Source of the DNA: Pseudoalteromonas rhizosphaerae
Lineage (GTDB): Bacteria; Pseudomonadota; Gammaproteobacteria; Enterobacterales; Alteromonadaceae
Assembly: GCF_902498845.1 (NCBI RefSeq)
Contig: NZ_CABVLM010000001.1
Span: 666,649-730,648 of the forward strand
Direction of reading: 5' to 3'
DNA: 64,000 nt
Under the pieces are notes generated by a model. The model searched no databases and was not told the origin of the DNA. It saw only the letters and a program-made list of their open reading frames with translations. Position numbers and translations under genes: made by a program. This document shows positions 43,498-54,100 of this stretch, in pieces (position 1 is the stretch's first letter; the number at the start of each line of letters is the position of its first letter).

Positions 43498-43603
43498 AGT
43501 AGGCTCCAAAGCTGAATTGCTTATTTTATTTATGAATATTTTATTCCTGATGGTAATGCCATTTTGGATTAAAATACAACATATTTTTGTCAAATTAACG
43601 GTT

Positions 43604-43623
43604 TTTTTGCAGAACTGCAAAAA
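43604..43623. promoter_or_regulatory. 20-bp palindrome in the divergent GH3 / D-lactate dehydrogenase promoter region
   Basis: TTTTTGCAGAACTGCAAAAA is a perfect inverted repeat with a 2-nt centre. It lies in the 317-bp gene-free region between the GH3 operon (start 43497) and the FAD/Fe-S dehydrogenase (start 43815). The position suits an operator for a regulator controlling both transcripts; I cannot name the regulator. Confidence 0.55.
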
Positions 43624-43814
43624 CCACCGACGAATCACATGCTTGCCTGATCATTACATAAATATTAAGAGTTAATAGTTATTTAGATGAAAAAAAATAA
43701 TATTAGACGAGCTTTTATTAATGGTAATTCGCTCTTATTTCAAGTAATAATATATTCCATAATGCTTGGTGGGTCGCCAAGCGAGTAAATTAACAGAACG
43801 CAAAGGGGCAAATA

Positions 43815-46679
43815 ATGGCAACAGCACTGACACTATTTCAACAACAACTCAGTGATAAGCTGCCAGCCTCGGCGTTTATTGAAGATTACCCTAGGCGCTA
43901 TGCTTTTGGCACTGATGCCAGCTTTTATCGTTTAGTGCCGCAATTAATAGTACTGGTTGCTGATCAGCAACAAGCGCAACAGGTCATCAGTGCCGCTGCA
44001 ACATATAAAGTTGCCATTACTTTTCGTGCCGCCGGTACTAGCCTATCAGGCCAAGCAATTACAGATTCTGTATTAGTGCTGCTTAGTGATTGCTGGTCTG
44101 GTTATCAAATTGAAGATAACGGCGCTGCTATTCGGTTAGAGCCAGCTATTATTGGTGCTCGCGCCAATGCCGTACTTGCGCCTTTTGGCCGTAAAATTGG
44201 CCCTGATCCCGCTTCAATCAATAGTTGTAAAATCGCTGGCATGGCAGCCAACAATTCATCAGGTATGTGCTGTGGCGTGGCACAAAATAGTTACCATACA
44301 GTAAAGGACATGACCTTAATCTTCGCTGACGGTACAGTGCTTGATACACGCAGTGAGCAAAGCCGTTCTAAATTTTTACATAGCCATAAACCGTTTATTA
44401 ACGATATCACTGCGCTTGCCCAGCAGGTTACAAATAATCCTGAGTTGGCACAGCGTATCGCTCATAAATACCGCTTAAAAAATACCACGGGTTATGGTTT
44501 AAACGCGCTAATTGATTACACTGATCCGATTGAGATCATTAAGCATTTAATGATTGGCTCTGAAGGTACGCTGGGGTTTATTGCTGATATTACTTACCAC
44601 ACGGTGATTGAGCATGCTCATAAAAGCTCAGCGTTTATTATTTTTGATGATATAAGCCAAGTCTGTGAATTAGTAAAGCAGCTAGCAACGCTTGATGTAG
44701 CGGCGGTTGAGTTATTGGACAAGCGCTCGCTCCTGTGCGTCGCGCAGCATGACATCATGCCTAAAGATGTTCATAACTACCCAGCAGATAGTGCAGCATT
44801 ATTAATCGAAGTACGTGCAGGAGACGCAACAAAATTAGTTAATTTACAACAACAAGTGGATCAGCTTGTCGCACATTTTAGCGCCCATCAATTAGCGATT
44901 ATGGCGTTTTCAACAGATGCTAAGCGCAATGCATCATTATGGAATATTCGTAAAGGTACGTTCCCGGCAGTCGGTGCAGTGCGCGAAAATGGCACCACTG
45001 TGATCATTGAAGACGTGGCTTTTGAGCTGGATGTATTAGCTCAGGGTGTTAAAGCTCTGCATCAATTATTTGATAAATACAGTTACGATGAAGCGATTAT
45101 TTTTGGCCATGCCTTAGCGGGTAATTTGCACTTTGTATTTACCCAAGCGTTCGATACACCAGCGCAAGTAGCGCGTTATGAGCAATTTATGCGGGACGTG
45201 TCGCAACTGGTGGCGGTTGAACTGAATGGCTCATTAAAAGCTGAGCATGGTACTGGGCGAAATATGGCGCCGTTTGTGGCAACTGAATGGGGCACTGATG
45301 GCTTTGCTGTGATGCAACGTATTAAACAATTGTTTGATAAAGACCACATTTTAAACCCAGGAGTGATCATCAATACCGATGAAAACTGCCATATTCAACA
45401 TTTAAAAACCATGCCTAGCAGCGACGATATAATCGACAAATGTATTGAGTGTGGTTTTTGCGAAACCGTATGCCCATCAAAAGGACTCACCTTAACGCCG
45501 CGCCAACGTATTACGCTGTGGCGACGTCGCACTGAATTGGTTAATCAACTTAGTAACACCGGTGATATTAGCGAAAAACAGCACATTAATCGTCAGCTCA
45601 GCAGTATCGAAAAAGATTTTCAATATTTAGGTATTGATAGCTGTGCAGCAACCGGGCTGTGTGGCATGAAATGCCCCGTTGGTATTAACACCGGTGAATT
45701 TATAAAATCCCTGAGGGCAAAAAAGCAACTCAATGCAAAAGTGGCGCCGCGCATAGCCAGTTTTGCGGTCAAACATTTTGCGGTATTAGCAAATACAGCA
45801 CGCTTTGGTTTAACCAGTATGGCGATGGTGCGAAACATCATTGGTGCACAGGCACTGCGTACTTTAACCAAACCTACTAATAAGCTGATTGGCACCCCAC
45901 TTTATTATTCAGCGTGGCCAAGGGGGGAGCAGCCAATTAATCACAGCATAGTACAGGCACAACAGCCTGATAAAGTGGTTTATCTTCCCAGTTGTGCCAG
46001 CAGGGTGTTTGCAGCCGATGAGCAAGCGGATGATCGCCGCTCAATTATGCAAGTTATGCATAGCCTCGCGACTAAAGCGGGAATTGAACTGTTACTGCCG
46101 ATGCAAATTAATGAGCTATGTTGTGGCATGCCCTTTGCGAGTAAAGGTTTACCTGAACAGGCAAAAAGTAAAGCTGAGCAGTTACTCGATATCGCGCAGC
46201 AGGTGTCTGAAAATGGTCGTTATCCGATTATTTTTGACGCCAGTCCATGTGCATTAACAAGCAATGAAGCAGCGCAACAGCGCGGTTTAACAGTACTCGA
46301 AAGCGCTGAGTTTGCTTATCAATATTTATTGCCTAAGTTGACCATCACAGCCCAACCCGAGCCGGTTATGTTACATGTTACCTGTAGTAGCAAACGCCGT
46401 GGCAGTGAACAACAACTTGTTGCCGTAGCTAAAGCATGCAGTAACGAAGTGATTATTCCAGCTGATATTGAATGTTGTGGCTTTGCCGGCGATAAGGGCT
46501 TTAACTTGCCAGAGCTAAATGCTAATGCATTGAAAACGCTGCGTAACCAAGTGCCTCAAAATTGCAGTAGCGGTATTTCTAATAGCCGCAGTTGTGAAAT
46601 TGGCTTAACTCAGCACAGCGGTATTAACTACCAATCTGTGCTGTATTTATTAGATAAAGTGAGTCAAGCAGCCTCTTGA
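43815..46679 (+). CDS. FAD- and Fe-S-binding D-2-hydroxyacid (D-lactate) dehydrogenase
   Basis: A 954-aa fusion of an FAD-linked oxidase, a ferredoxin domain and a CCG-type domain. FAD part: ITFRAAGTSLSGQAI, GPDPASINSCKIAGMAANNSSGM, KNTTGYGLNALID and LKAEHGTGRNMAPFV. Fe-S clusters: CIECGFCETVCPSKG near residue 542 and CAATGLCGMKCPVG near 609. CCG motifs: NELCCGMPFAS near 768 and IECCGFAGDKGF near 886. This is the type II D-lactate dehydrogenase layout; D-2-hydroxyglutarate is the main alternative substrate. Divergent from the GH3/D-amino-acid operon, it could oxidise D-lactate released from MurNAc. Confidence 0.85.
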   Translation: MATALTLFQQQLSDKLPASAFIEDYPRRYAFGTDASFYRLVPQLIVLVADQQQAQQVISAAATYKVAITFRAAGTSLSGQAITDSVLVLLSDCWSGYQIEDNGAAIRLEPAIIGARANAVLAPFGRKIGPDPASINSCKIAGMAANNSSGMCCGVAQNSYHTVKDMTLIFADGTVLDTRSEQSRSKFLHSHKPFINDITALAQQVTNNPELAQRIAHKYRLKNTTGYGLNALIDYTDPIEIIKHLMIGSEGTLGFIADITYHTVIEHAHKSSAFIIFDDISQVCELVKQLATLDVAAVELLDKRSLLCVAQHDIMPKDVHNYPADSAALLIEVRAGDATKLVNLQQQVDQLVAHFSAHQLAIMAFSTDAKRNASLWNIRKGTFPAVGAVRENGTTVIIEDVAFELDVLAQGVKALHQLFDKYSYDEAIIFGHALAGNLHFVFTQAFDTPAQVARYEQFMRDVSQLVAVELNGSLKAEHGTGRNMAPFVATEWGTDGFAVMQRIKQLFDKDHILNPGVIINTDENCHIQHLKTMPSSDDIIDKCIECGFCETVCPSKGLTLTPRQRITLWRRRTELVNQLSNTGDISEKQHINRQLSSIEKDFQYLGIDSCAATGLCGMKCPVGINTGEFIKSLRAKKQLNAKVAPRIASFAVKHFAVLANTARFGLTSMAMVRNIIGAQALRTLTKPTNKLIGTPLYYSAWPRGEQPINHSIVQAQQPDKVVYLPSCASRVFAADEQADDRRSIMQVMHSLATKAGIELLLPMQINELCCGMPFASKGLPEQAKSKAEQLLDIAQQVSENGRYPIIFDASPCALTSNEAAQQRGLTVLESAEFAYQYLLPKLTITAQPEPVMLHVTCSSKRRGSEQQLVAVAKACSNEVIIPADIECCGFAGDKGFNLPELNANALKTLRNQVPQNCSSGISNSRSCEIGLTQHSGINYQSVLYLLDKVSQAAS

Positions 46680-46692
46680 TGAGGCTTAGACA

Positions 46693-47883
46693 TTATACTT
46701 TCCAAAAAATCCCGCGTTTATAGCACGCATACATCACTAGATAAGAGGCGAGTAAAAATAGCAACGAATAGCTAAAAGAGCCTAAATAATTACCAAATAG
46801 CGGTTGTAATACTTGATTAAATATAGCACCTTTTAAACTTGTATCAGCCACTGGGATCATAATTAAAATACGCGCTACGATGCCAGCAAACATAAAGAAC
46901 AAAATAGCGTTAGCGCCAAACACTAAAAACGGCGCACTCCACAAGCGAACTTTACGAATATCGAGAATATAGCTACACAGTGCATAGCATAACATCGCTA
47001 GTCCTGAGCTGATTATTACATAGCTTGGTGTCCATAGTGCTTTGTTTATTGGTATTAAAAGTGAAAGTAAGCACCCGCAAACAATGCTTGTAATAGCCAC
47101 TAGGGTAAATATTCTGACTTGTTTGCCAAGGTTTTTTTCAGTGCTTATATAGTATCCGCACAATATTCCTGATAATGCCGTTGCAATTGCAGGTAAGGTT
47201 GAGAGTATTCCTTCTGGATCAAATGCTAAAGGTTTTGCTGTAGCATAGTAAACATGATTTGCACCGAGCAGTAAATTATCAAGCCAAGCGCTGAGGTTAT
47301 TACCATGCAGCCACAGCCCTTTAACGATTTCACCGTTAGGCAATGAATAGGGCGTATATATCATTAATGCGCCGTACCCGATGAGTAAGCTAACAAAGGT
47401 AAGCGCAATATACTTTGGTTTTATATAAAGGTAACAAGCTAAGGCAATCAGATAAACTAGACCGATGCGTTGTAAAACGCCCATGATCCTAATACCTGCT
47501 AAACGTTCATCTAGCCAGCTGAAATTAGGATCGCGAAAATTATAGTAGAACAGGGCTAAAAACCAACCTAATGCAACTAGCTTTACCGTACGCACTACAC
47601 CAGATCTGAGTATACTTTGTTTCGTAATTCCTTTTGCCTGCATGGCATTAACCGATAGTGTGATCGACATCCCAACAATAAAAATAAAAAATGGGAAAAT
47701 TAAATCAGTGGGTGTTAGGCCATGCCAATCAGCATGTTTAAGCGGCCAGTACATATATAACCAATTCCCTGGGTTATTGACTAGAATCATCGCAGTGATA
47801 GTGAGCCCTCGCAGTACATCTAAGGCGAGCAAACGATGACTGGATAATTGTGACAATATATTCTGGCAGTGATGTTTAACCAT
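46693..47883 (-). CDS. NagX-like membrane protein (HGSNAT/DUF5009 acyltransferase family)
   Basis: A 396-aa inner-membrane protein with about ten hydrophobic helices. The opening LLALDVLRGLTITAMILVNNPG, then HADWHGLTPTDLIFPFFIFIVGMSI, matches the heparan-alpha-glucosaminide N-acetyltransferase family; its marine homologs are called NagX in chitin/GlcNAc gene clusters of Shewanella. It may acetylate or transport amino sugars. It is convergent with the D-lactate dehydrogenase gene (13 bp apart) and near the GH3 glucosaminidase operon, consistent with GlcNAc metabolism. Confidence 0.82.
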   Translation of the reverse strand: MVKHHCQNILSQLSSHRLLALDVLRGLTITAMILVNNPGNWLYMYWPLKHADWHGLTPTDLIFPFFIFIVGMSITLSVNAMQAKGITKQSILRSGVVRTVKLVALGWFLALFYYNFRDPNFSWLDERLAGIRIMGVLQRIGLVYLIALACYLYIKPKYIALTFVSLLIGYGALMIYTPYSLPNGEIVKGLWLHGNNLSAWLDNLLLGANHVYYATAKPLAFDPEGILSTLPAIATALSGILCGYYISTEKNLGKQVRIFTLVAITSIVCGCLLSLLIPINKALWTPSYVIISSGLAMLCYALCSYILDIRKVRLWSAPFLVFGANAILFFMFAGIVARILIMIPVADTSLKGAIFNQVLQPLFGNYLGSFSYSLLFLLASYLVMYACYKRGIFWKV

Positions 47884-48181
47884 AATGTTCTTTTATTTGT
47901 TATTTGTTTTTTAATTGTAATAATTTATTCATTTTGAGCAAGGTAAATTTTCTTCGCTTATTTTGTTAAAAGCGCAAACAGATAAATTGATTTTTCTATG
48001 GGGAAACAGCAATCGCTTAGTGCCAGCGATTAGAACAAGTAAAAGTTAATAAATACACTGTTAATTTGCGCTAAATCAAGTTAATCGTTGATTGACCTAG
48101 AGCTGGTGAGAGTAACTTGCTAGTATTGGGTGTTTAAATAACCGCCAAGGAAATACAAGGCCAGCATAGAGAAAAACTATT

Positions 48182-49780
48182 TTGCGAAGCCTTAAGAATA
48201 TCAACCTTGATTTAAAAAAGTTAATCTTGTTTTTAGCTATTTCAGTGACTGTGATCACCTTTCTAAATGGCTTTTATTCCAGCTACCAAGTACAAAAACA
48301 GCAACTACAATCACAAACCTTAAAAAACCATAATGCGTATGCCGCTAAACTTGTCTCTGCCACTGACCGGTTTCTACTGGCTGCTCAGCAGCAACTCGCT
48401 TATTCAGCAAAAATCCTTGCTATCCAGTTTAATGATGCAAACACTCTCGCACAAGAAACGCAGCGTCTTCGGTTGCAAACTGATAGCTTTAATTCAACCG
48501 TTGTCGTTGACAAAGATGGCGTAGTTTTGGGGCTCTCGCCATTGAGTCTAAAGCTCAAAGGACAGCTATTAGAAAGTGATGGCGCAAAACAAGCGTTAGC
48601 GAAGAAAAAGCCAATGATCAGTGAGCCTTATATTTCTGCGGCAGGGAATCTCATAATATTTATTTCGCATCCGATATTTAACTCTCAAGATGAATACCTT
48701 GGTTATATAGGTGGGACATTATATCTAAAACAAAAAGGGATTTTACATGACTTACTGCAAGTACATTTTCATAAAGACGGCTCATATATCTACGTTGTTG
48801 ATAAGAGTAGGCGCTTACTTTATCACCCTGATGTTGCTCGGATTGGTGAACAAGTTTTTGGCAATCCAGTGATCGAAGCGGTGCTAAGAGGTGAAAGCGG
48901 CACTAGGCAGTTAATTAATAGTCAAAACATTGCCATGCTGGCAGGTTATGCACCATTAAAAAGTGCCTCTTGGGGCATTGTCACACAACGACCATTAGGC
49001 GCTTCATTTGCGCCACTAGATGGTTTGATGATGAATGTTCTATATCGAACCCTGCCAGTAGGGTTGGCAACTTTTATATTTATTTGGGTGCTAGCTCGAT
49101 TAATTTCACAGCCTTTAAGGCAACTTGCAGAAACGGCTAAAACACTTGATAACCCGTCAACTTCGCAACAGTTAAAGCAAGTGCGGTCTTGGTATTATGA
49201 AAGCTCTGAACTGCGTTTAGCTATGCTAAAAGGAGTCGGCTTATTACAAAACCAGATTGGTCTATTACAGCATGAAGCACAAACAGATCCACTTACGGGC
49301 TTACATAACCGACGTAGCCTGGAGTTCATGTTAGATCAATTAACTTTACAGCAAACGTCTTTCACTGTGCTTGCTATCGATATTGATTTTTTTAAGCGTG
49401 TTAATGATGAGTTTGGCCATGATATTGGTGATATTGTTTTGCAATCGTTGGCTACGATTATTGTTGATGTAACCCGTGAAAATGATTTTGTTGCACGTAC
49501 GGGAGGAGAGGAGTTTATTGTTATATTACCAAATATTAACGCCAAGTCAGCTTATCTACTTGCGGAACGATTACGCATGCGTGTATCAGAAACAATCATC
49601 GAACCAGTAGGAAGTATCAACATATCAATAGGTATTTCTGGCTGGCCACTGATGCAATTGAGTGTTGAAGAGATACTCAAACAAGCGGATCAGGCTTTAT
49701 ACAAAGCGAAAAAAACTGGCCGTAATCGATGCATTATCGATTCTCAGTTTATCCAATCTGAGTTTGTCGAACAGCAATAA
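48182..49780 (+). CDS. Cache-domain diguanylate cyclase (GGDEF)
   Basis: A membrane sensor that makes c-di-GMP. Two helices (about residues 12-32 and 288-308) bracket a periplasmic double-Cache domain (FNSTVVVDKDGVVLGLSP, FISHPIFNSQDEYLGYIGGTLYL), followed by a HAMP-like stretch and a C-terminal GGDEF domain (DPLTGLHNRRSLE, DIDFFKRVNDEFGHDIGD). The active-site motif is GGEEF near residue 441, with an intact RxxD inhibitory site (REND) five residues before it, so product inhibition is expected. The start is TTG 48182 with a poor ribosome-binding site. The bound ligand is unknown; the neighbourhood suggests muropeptides or amino acids. Confidence 0.87.
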   Translation: MRSLKNINLDLKKLILFLAISVTVITFLNGFYSSYQVQKQQLQSQTLKNHNAYAAKLVSATDRFLLAAQQQLAYSAKILAIQFNDANTLAQETQRLRLQTDSFNSTVVVDKDGVVLGLSPLSLKLKGQLLESDGAKQALAKKKPMISEPYISAAGNLIIFISHPIFNSQDEYLGYIGGTLYLKQKGILHDLLQVHFHKDGSYIYVVDKSRRLLYHPDVARIGEQVFGNPVIEAVLRGESGTRQLINSQNIAMLAGYAPLKSASWGIVTQRPLGASFAPLDGLMMNVLYRTLPVGLATFIFIWVLARLISQPLRQLAETAKTLDNPSTSQQLKQVRSWYYESSELRLAMLKGVGLLQNQIGLLQHEAQTDPLTGLHNRRSLEFMLDQLTLQQTSFTVLAIDIDFFKRVNDEFGHDIGDIVLQSLATIIVDVTRENDFVARTGGEEFIVILPNINAKSAYLLAERLRMRVSETIIEPVGSINISIGISGWPLMQLSVEEILKQADQALYKAKKTGRNRCIIDSQFIQSEFVEQQ

Positions 49781-49846
49781 TTTATTGGCAATGGCTTTTA
49801 ACTATGCAATATTACTAGCCTGTTTTTAATGTTATAGGCTACTACA

Positions 49847-50560
49847 ATGTTGTTAAATATCAGTTTTAAACTAATATCACTGCTTGGAATACATGCTTTA
49901 AGCAGTACAGCAATTGCCCATGACGCTAACGCTAAATATCCCGACCCAACTCAAAGCCATCGTAGTGAGTTTGTTGATGTGGCAACGTTAATACCAACTG
50001 CATTCTTTGATATCCGCTATTTTAGTGGGCAAAACTTTGTCGGTAAACCAATCGAAGGCTATAACGCACCTAAATGCTTATTACATAAAACGGCAGCCGC
50101 AGCGCTGGTAAAAGCGCATTCTCAAGCTGAGCAAGCTGGTTATAATTTTAAAATCTACGATTGTTATCGGCCACAACGTGCCGTTGACCACTTTGTGCGT
50201 TGGGTTAACGACGCAACTGACACAAAAACTAAAGCAGCGTATTACCCTAATTTAGGAAAAGACCAGTTACTCGGTGATTATATCGCAGCTAAATCAGGCC
50301 ACAGCCGTGGTTCAACAATCGATTTAACTTTGACAGATAGTCAAGGCAAAGGATTAAATATGGGCTCATTGTTTGATATGTTCGATACCATTTCAAATAC
50401 TGACGACCCGCGTATAACGCATGACCAACAAGCGAATAGGTATAAACTGAAAAATCTTATGCTTGCCGCTGGATTTTCACCTTACGCAATGGAGTGGTGG
50501 CACTTTACCTATCAGCCGCAAGCCTACCCGAATACCTATTTTGACTTTGTGGTCGAGTAA
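49847..50560 (+). CDS. Exported D-alanyl-D-alanine dipeptidase (VanX/DdpX family)
   Basis: Cleaves D-Ala-D-Ala. The 237-aa product has a signal peptide (LISLLGIHALSSTAIA), the family region FFDIRYFSGQNFVGKPIEGYN, substrate-binding DCYRPQRAVDHFVRW, and zinc/catalytic motifs SGHSRGSTIDL (His, Asp; residues about 150-160) and MEWWHFTY (Glu, His; about 214-221). Being exported, it more likely feeds on peptidoglycan peptides than confers vancomycin resistance. No vanA/vanH/vanRS genes are nearby. Its stop codon directly abuts the stop of the convergent lipoprotein gene. Confidence 0.9.
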   Translation: MLLNISFKLISLLGIHALSSTAIAHDANAKYPDPTQSHRSEFVDVATLIPTAFFDIRYFSGQNFVGKPIEGYNAPKCLLHKTAAAALVKAHSQAEQAGYNFKIYDCYRPQRAVDHFVRWVNDATDTKTKAAYYPNLGKDQLLGDYIAAKSGHSRGSTIDLTLTDSQGKGLNMGSLFDMFDTISNTDDPRITHDQQANRYKLKNLMLAAGFSPYAMEWWHFTYQPQAYPNTYFDFVVE

Positions 50561-51061
50561 TTAAAACTGCTCCTCAATGGGTGAATAATTAATTGCGATT
50601 TCAATAGTATCAATAACGGTATATTGCTTTAAATCACTTATTGTTGATTTCAAGTCGGTATTTTTATCGACTAGGAATTGATAGGTGTGCTTGGTAATTT
50701 TTTTTGTGTTGTACGTACTTTTGAGTGCTAGCGGAATATCGTCGCTTTTCAAGGTGATAAACACGGCTCCAGTGACAATTCCTTGCTCCGATGTCGCGTG
50801 ATTATGGACAGTTGTTCCTTTAAGTAATTTATCCGTTTTATAGCTAATCTTTTCCCCGTTATTATTAATTGAATTGCTAACTAAAAGTGTTGTTTCTACA
50901 TTCTTTAGTTTTTGTGAAGTATTTAAAGCTACTTCTTGAGCTTTTTCATTGCTAGTATTGATGCTGTTTTCGGTACTATCAGTTAGTGTTTCATTTTTTT
51001 TACATCCACTTATTAGTGCGATTGTAATTATAACTAGTTGTAATTTAAAGTTATTTGACAT
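50561..51061 (-). CDS. Unknown lipoprotein
   Basis: A 166-aa protein with a lipobox (LVIITIALISGCKKNE), so it is predicted to be lipid-anchored. A Ser/Thr/Asn-rich linker is followed by a small domain (TTLLVSNSINNNGEKISYKT, GIVTGAVFITLKSDDIPLAL, TIEIAINYSPIEEQF). No family recognised. Its stop codon sits directly against that of the VanX-type gene, and it is divergent from the M36 protease. Codon use is more AT-rich than its neighbours, which may reflect recent acquisition. Confidence 0.6.
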   Translation of the reverse strand: MSNNFKLQLVIITIALISGCKKNETLTDSTENSINTSNEKAQEVALNTSQKLKNVETTLLVSNSINNNGEKISYKTDKLLKGTTVHNHATSEQGIVTGAVFITLKSDDIPLALKSTYNTKKITKHTYQFLVDKNTDLKSTISDLKQYTVIDTIEIAINYSPIEEQF

Positions 51062-51183
51062 TTTTTAAATTTCTCCATTTACCTTTGTTTACATTTGGCT
51101 TTCTTTGGTTAACATCATTAGTGTACATTGTTCTTGGTTGTGAATGTTAACCAAATTAAAATTATAACAACAGGGGATTATTA

Positions 51184-54100
51184 ATGTATCAATTTAAAGT
51201 AACGGCCGTTGCTTCGATGGTTACGGCTATTTTGGCATCGACTCAAGTACAAGCTACTGAGCAAACTCGATTTTTTAATGCGCCAAGCGTCAGCTCTCAA
51301 GTTCAATTTAATCCACAAATAACCCAGCAACGTGCATTAGCTGAACGTAGAACAGTATCGGGGCATGATTCAATTTTTGATGCTCAGCTTGGCAAGGCAA
51401 CGTTTCTTTGGCAAGCCGTTGGTCAAGCAAAACCTAATATGTCAGTTGTTTTACCTGAACAAAGAAATGCATACGCTGCAGATTTTTATTTAAATGCTTT
51501 AACCGGTTTCAGTACTAGTAAAAAAGGGACGTCAAACGCAGTTCTTGCAGATTTATCTAAACAAAAAAGTGGTTCTGTAACGGCTAAATATAAACAACAA
51601 GTTCATGGCGTAGAAGTTTTTAATCGTGAATATAACCTTATCATGGATAAGGAACATAACTTGGTGGCAGGATCAGGCTATTTTGCTAACACAAGTGCAA
51701 ATACTAAACGTTCATTAGCACCATTAGCTGATTTTGTTGGTGCTGAGCAGAGCATTAAACAAGCGATTAAAAAGCTAGCAGATATTAATGTATCCCTTAC
51801 AAAATCAACTGAACAAGGCGATTACGTTAAATACACTGTAACTAATCAAAGTGGTGATAAAGTTGTAGTTGGCCAGCCGCGCGCTAAAAAAGTATTCTTT
51901 GAGGTTAATGGTCAACTTGAATCAGCTTATTATGTTGAAGTTGAAGTCGCAGATAAGAACAGTTTAGAAAGTGACTACTTCAGCTATGTTATTGGTGCAA
52001 AAAACAGCAAAGTATATTTCAAAAAAGACCTGAAAGCGCATGCTGCTGATTTTAACTACCGTGTCTGGGCTGATGCAGATGGTTACCCATGGGAAGGCCC
52101 ACATGGTGATGTTATTCCTGCTGACGGTCCTGATCAAACAGATGAAACCGAAATCCTTGATGCACCGATAGTGAGCCTTTCTTATTACAGTAAGTTAAGC
52201 ACCATGGATCCATGGCTTACTGATGATGCTACAACTACATCTGGTAATAACGTATTTGCATATGCCGACGTTATAGCACCACAAGGTTTCACTGAAGGTG
52301 ACTTCACTGCTGAAACAACCTCAGATTTTACATTTGATTACCCCTATCAAGTTGATCAAGTCGCAAACAGTTACGACAATCGCAAAGCGGCAATTGTAAA
52401 CTTATTCTACATGAATAACTTTTTGCACGACTTCTTCTATGATCATGGTTTTAATGAAACTTCGAATGTAGCTCAGCTCTCTAACTATGAGCGCGGTGGC
52501 ATTGAAGGGGATCCTATTGAGGCTCAAGCGCAAGATAATAGCGGTTTAGATAATGCTAATATGGCAACACCAGCTGATGGTGCAAGTCCACGTATGCAAA
52601 TGTATTTGTATAATAGTAAAGATGCAAAAGTAGGCACAGACTTTGGTGTGGTTGTAACCTCTGACGCAACTATTGGAGTTCTTGAGTCTTCTAAAGTCTC
52701 GGGCTTTGGGCAATTTCAATTTGCTGATGTTACAGCTGAAGTTGTACGTTTGGTTGATGGTAATGACACTGATTCAGGTAGCGTTTTCGATGGCTGTGAG
52801 CCTGCAACTAATGGCGCAGAGTTAGCTGGAAAAATTGCCCTAATTGATCGTGGTTCGTGTAACTTCACAGCAAAAGTTTTACATGCTCAAGAAGTTGGAG
52901 CAATCGGCGCAATTGTTGTAAACAACGTTCCAGACACTGATGAGCCTGCGGCTATGGGCGGTGAAGATGATGCGGTGTTAATTCCTAATATGGGTCTTAA
53001 CTTTGCTGATGGTCATCTGATGTATGACTCTATAAGTGCTGGTAATACAGTTACTGTTAATATGTTCAATAATGCCAAGTTAAAAGATGGCACACTTGAT
53101 AACGGTATTATTGCTCATGAATGGGGCCACTATATTAGTAATCGTTTAGTTGGTAACTCTGCGGGTCTAATTAACTTCCAAGGCCGTGCAATGGGTGAAG
53201 GCTGGGGTGATTTCCACTCCCTGATGTTTATTGCTAAAGCTGATGACATCAACATCACAGGTAACGACAAGTTTCAAAAAGCATACGGCAGTGGTACGTT
53301 TGTTGAAGACTTCTACTATGGTATTCGTCGTGTACCATACTCTACAAATAAAGAAGTTAATCCGCTTTCATTCCGTCATATTACTGAAAATGCAGGTGCA
53401 GATGTAGGCATTTCACCAACAAGTGTAGCCTCTCCACATGCTGCGGGTGAAATTTGGGCGACTATGCTTTGGGAAAGTTATGTAGCATTAATCAATGAAC
53501 ATGGTTTTGAAGAAGCACAAAATCGCATGGCTAACTACCTTGTTGCAGGCTATAAATTAACACCAATTGCGCCTTTATATACTGAAGCACGTGATGCGAT
53601 ATTAGCGGCGGCATACGCTGTTGATACCAAAGATTATGAGCTTATTTTAGGTGCATTTGCTAAGCGCGGCATGGGTTTAGGTGCTGTAGCGCCAGATCGT
53701 TTCAGTGAAGATTTAACGGGCGTTGTAGAATCTGACAAGATGGAACTGGCTAGCTTTAACCTCAAAGATGTGGCTATTGATGCAAACTACAATGGTGCAG
53801 AGCTAGGCTTTTGTTCAAATGACGGTATTGTCGATAAAGGTGAAACGGCCACATTAACTGTGAGTATTACAAATACTGGTAGTAAAATGCTTACTGGTAC
53901 GCAAGCTCAACTGACTGTGGTCAGTGATCATGATGTGACATTTGAAAATGATGGTTTAGTTACATTTGCTGACACAATGCCATTTTCGACTGCAACGAGT
54001 TCACCCCTTAAGTTTACCTTAAATGAATCAGGTACAGCTGAAAACTTAGAAATTGAAGTATCATTCCCAGAGTTATCTGCTGACGATGAAATTGTTGAAG

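Noticed and set aside
43498..43638. N-terminal extension of the GH3 enzyme to 43638
   Set aside because: No signal peptide in the extension, while GTG 43497 has a good Shine-Dalgarno and yields one. The extension also crosses the 20-bp palindrome.
49847..50560. Vancomycin-resistance locus
   Set aside because: Only a VanX-type dipeptidase is present, it is exported, and no ligase, dehydrogenase or two-component genes accompany it.
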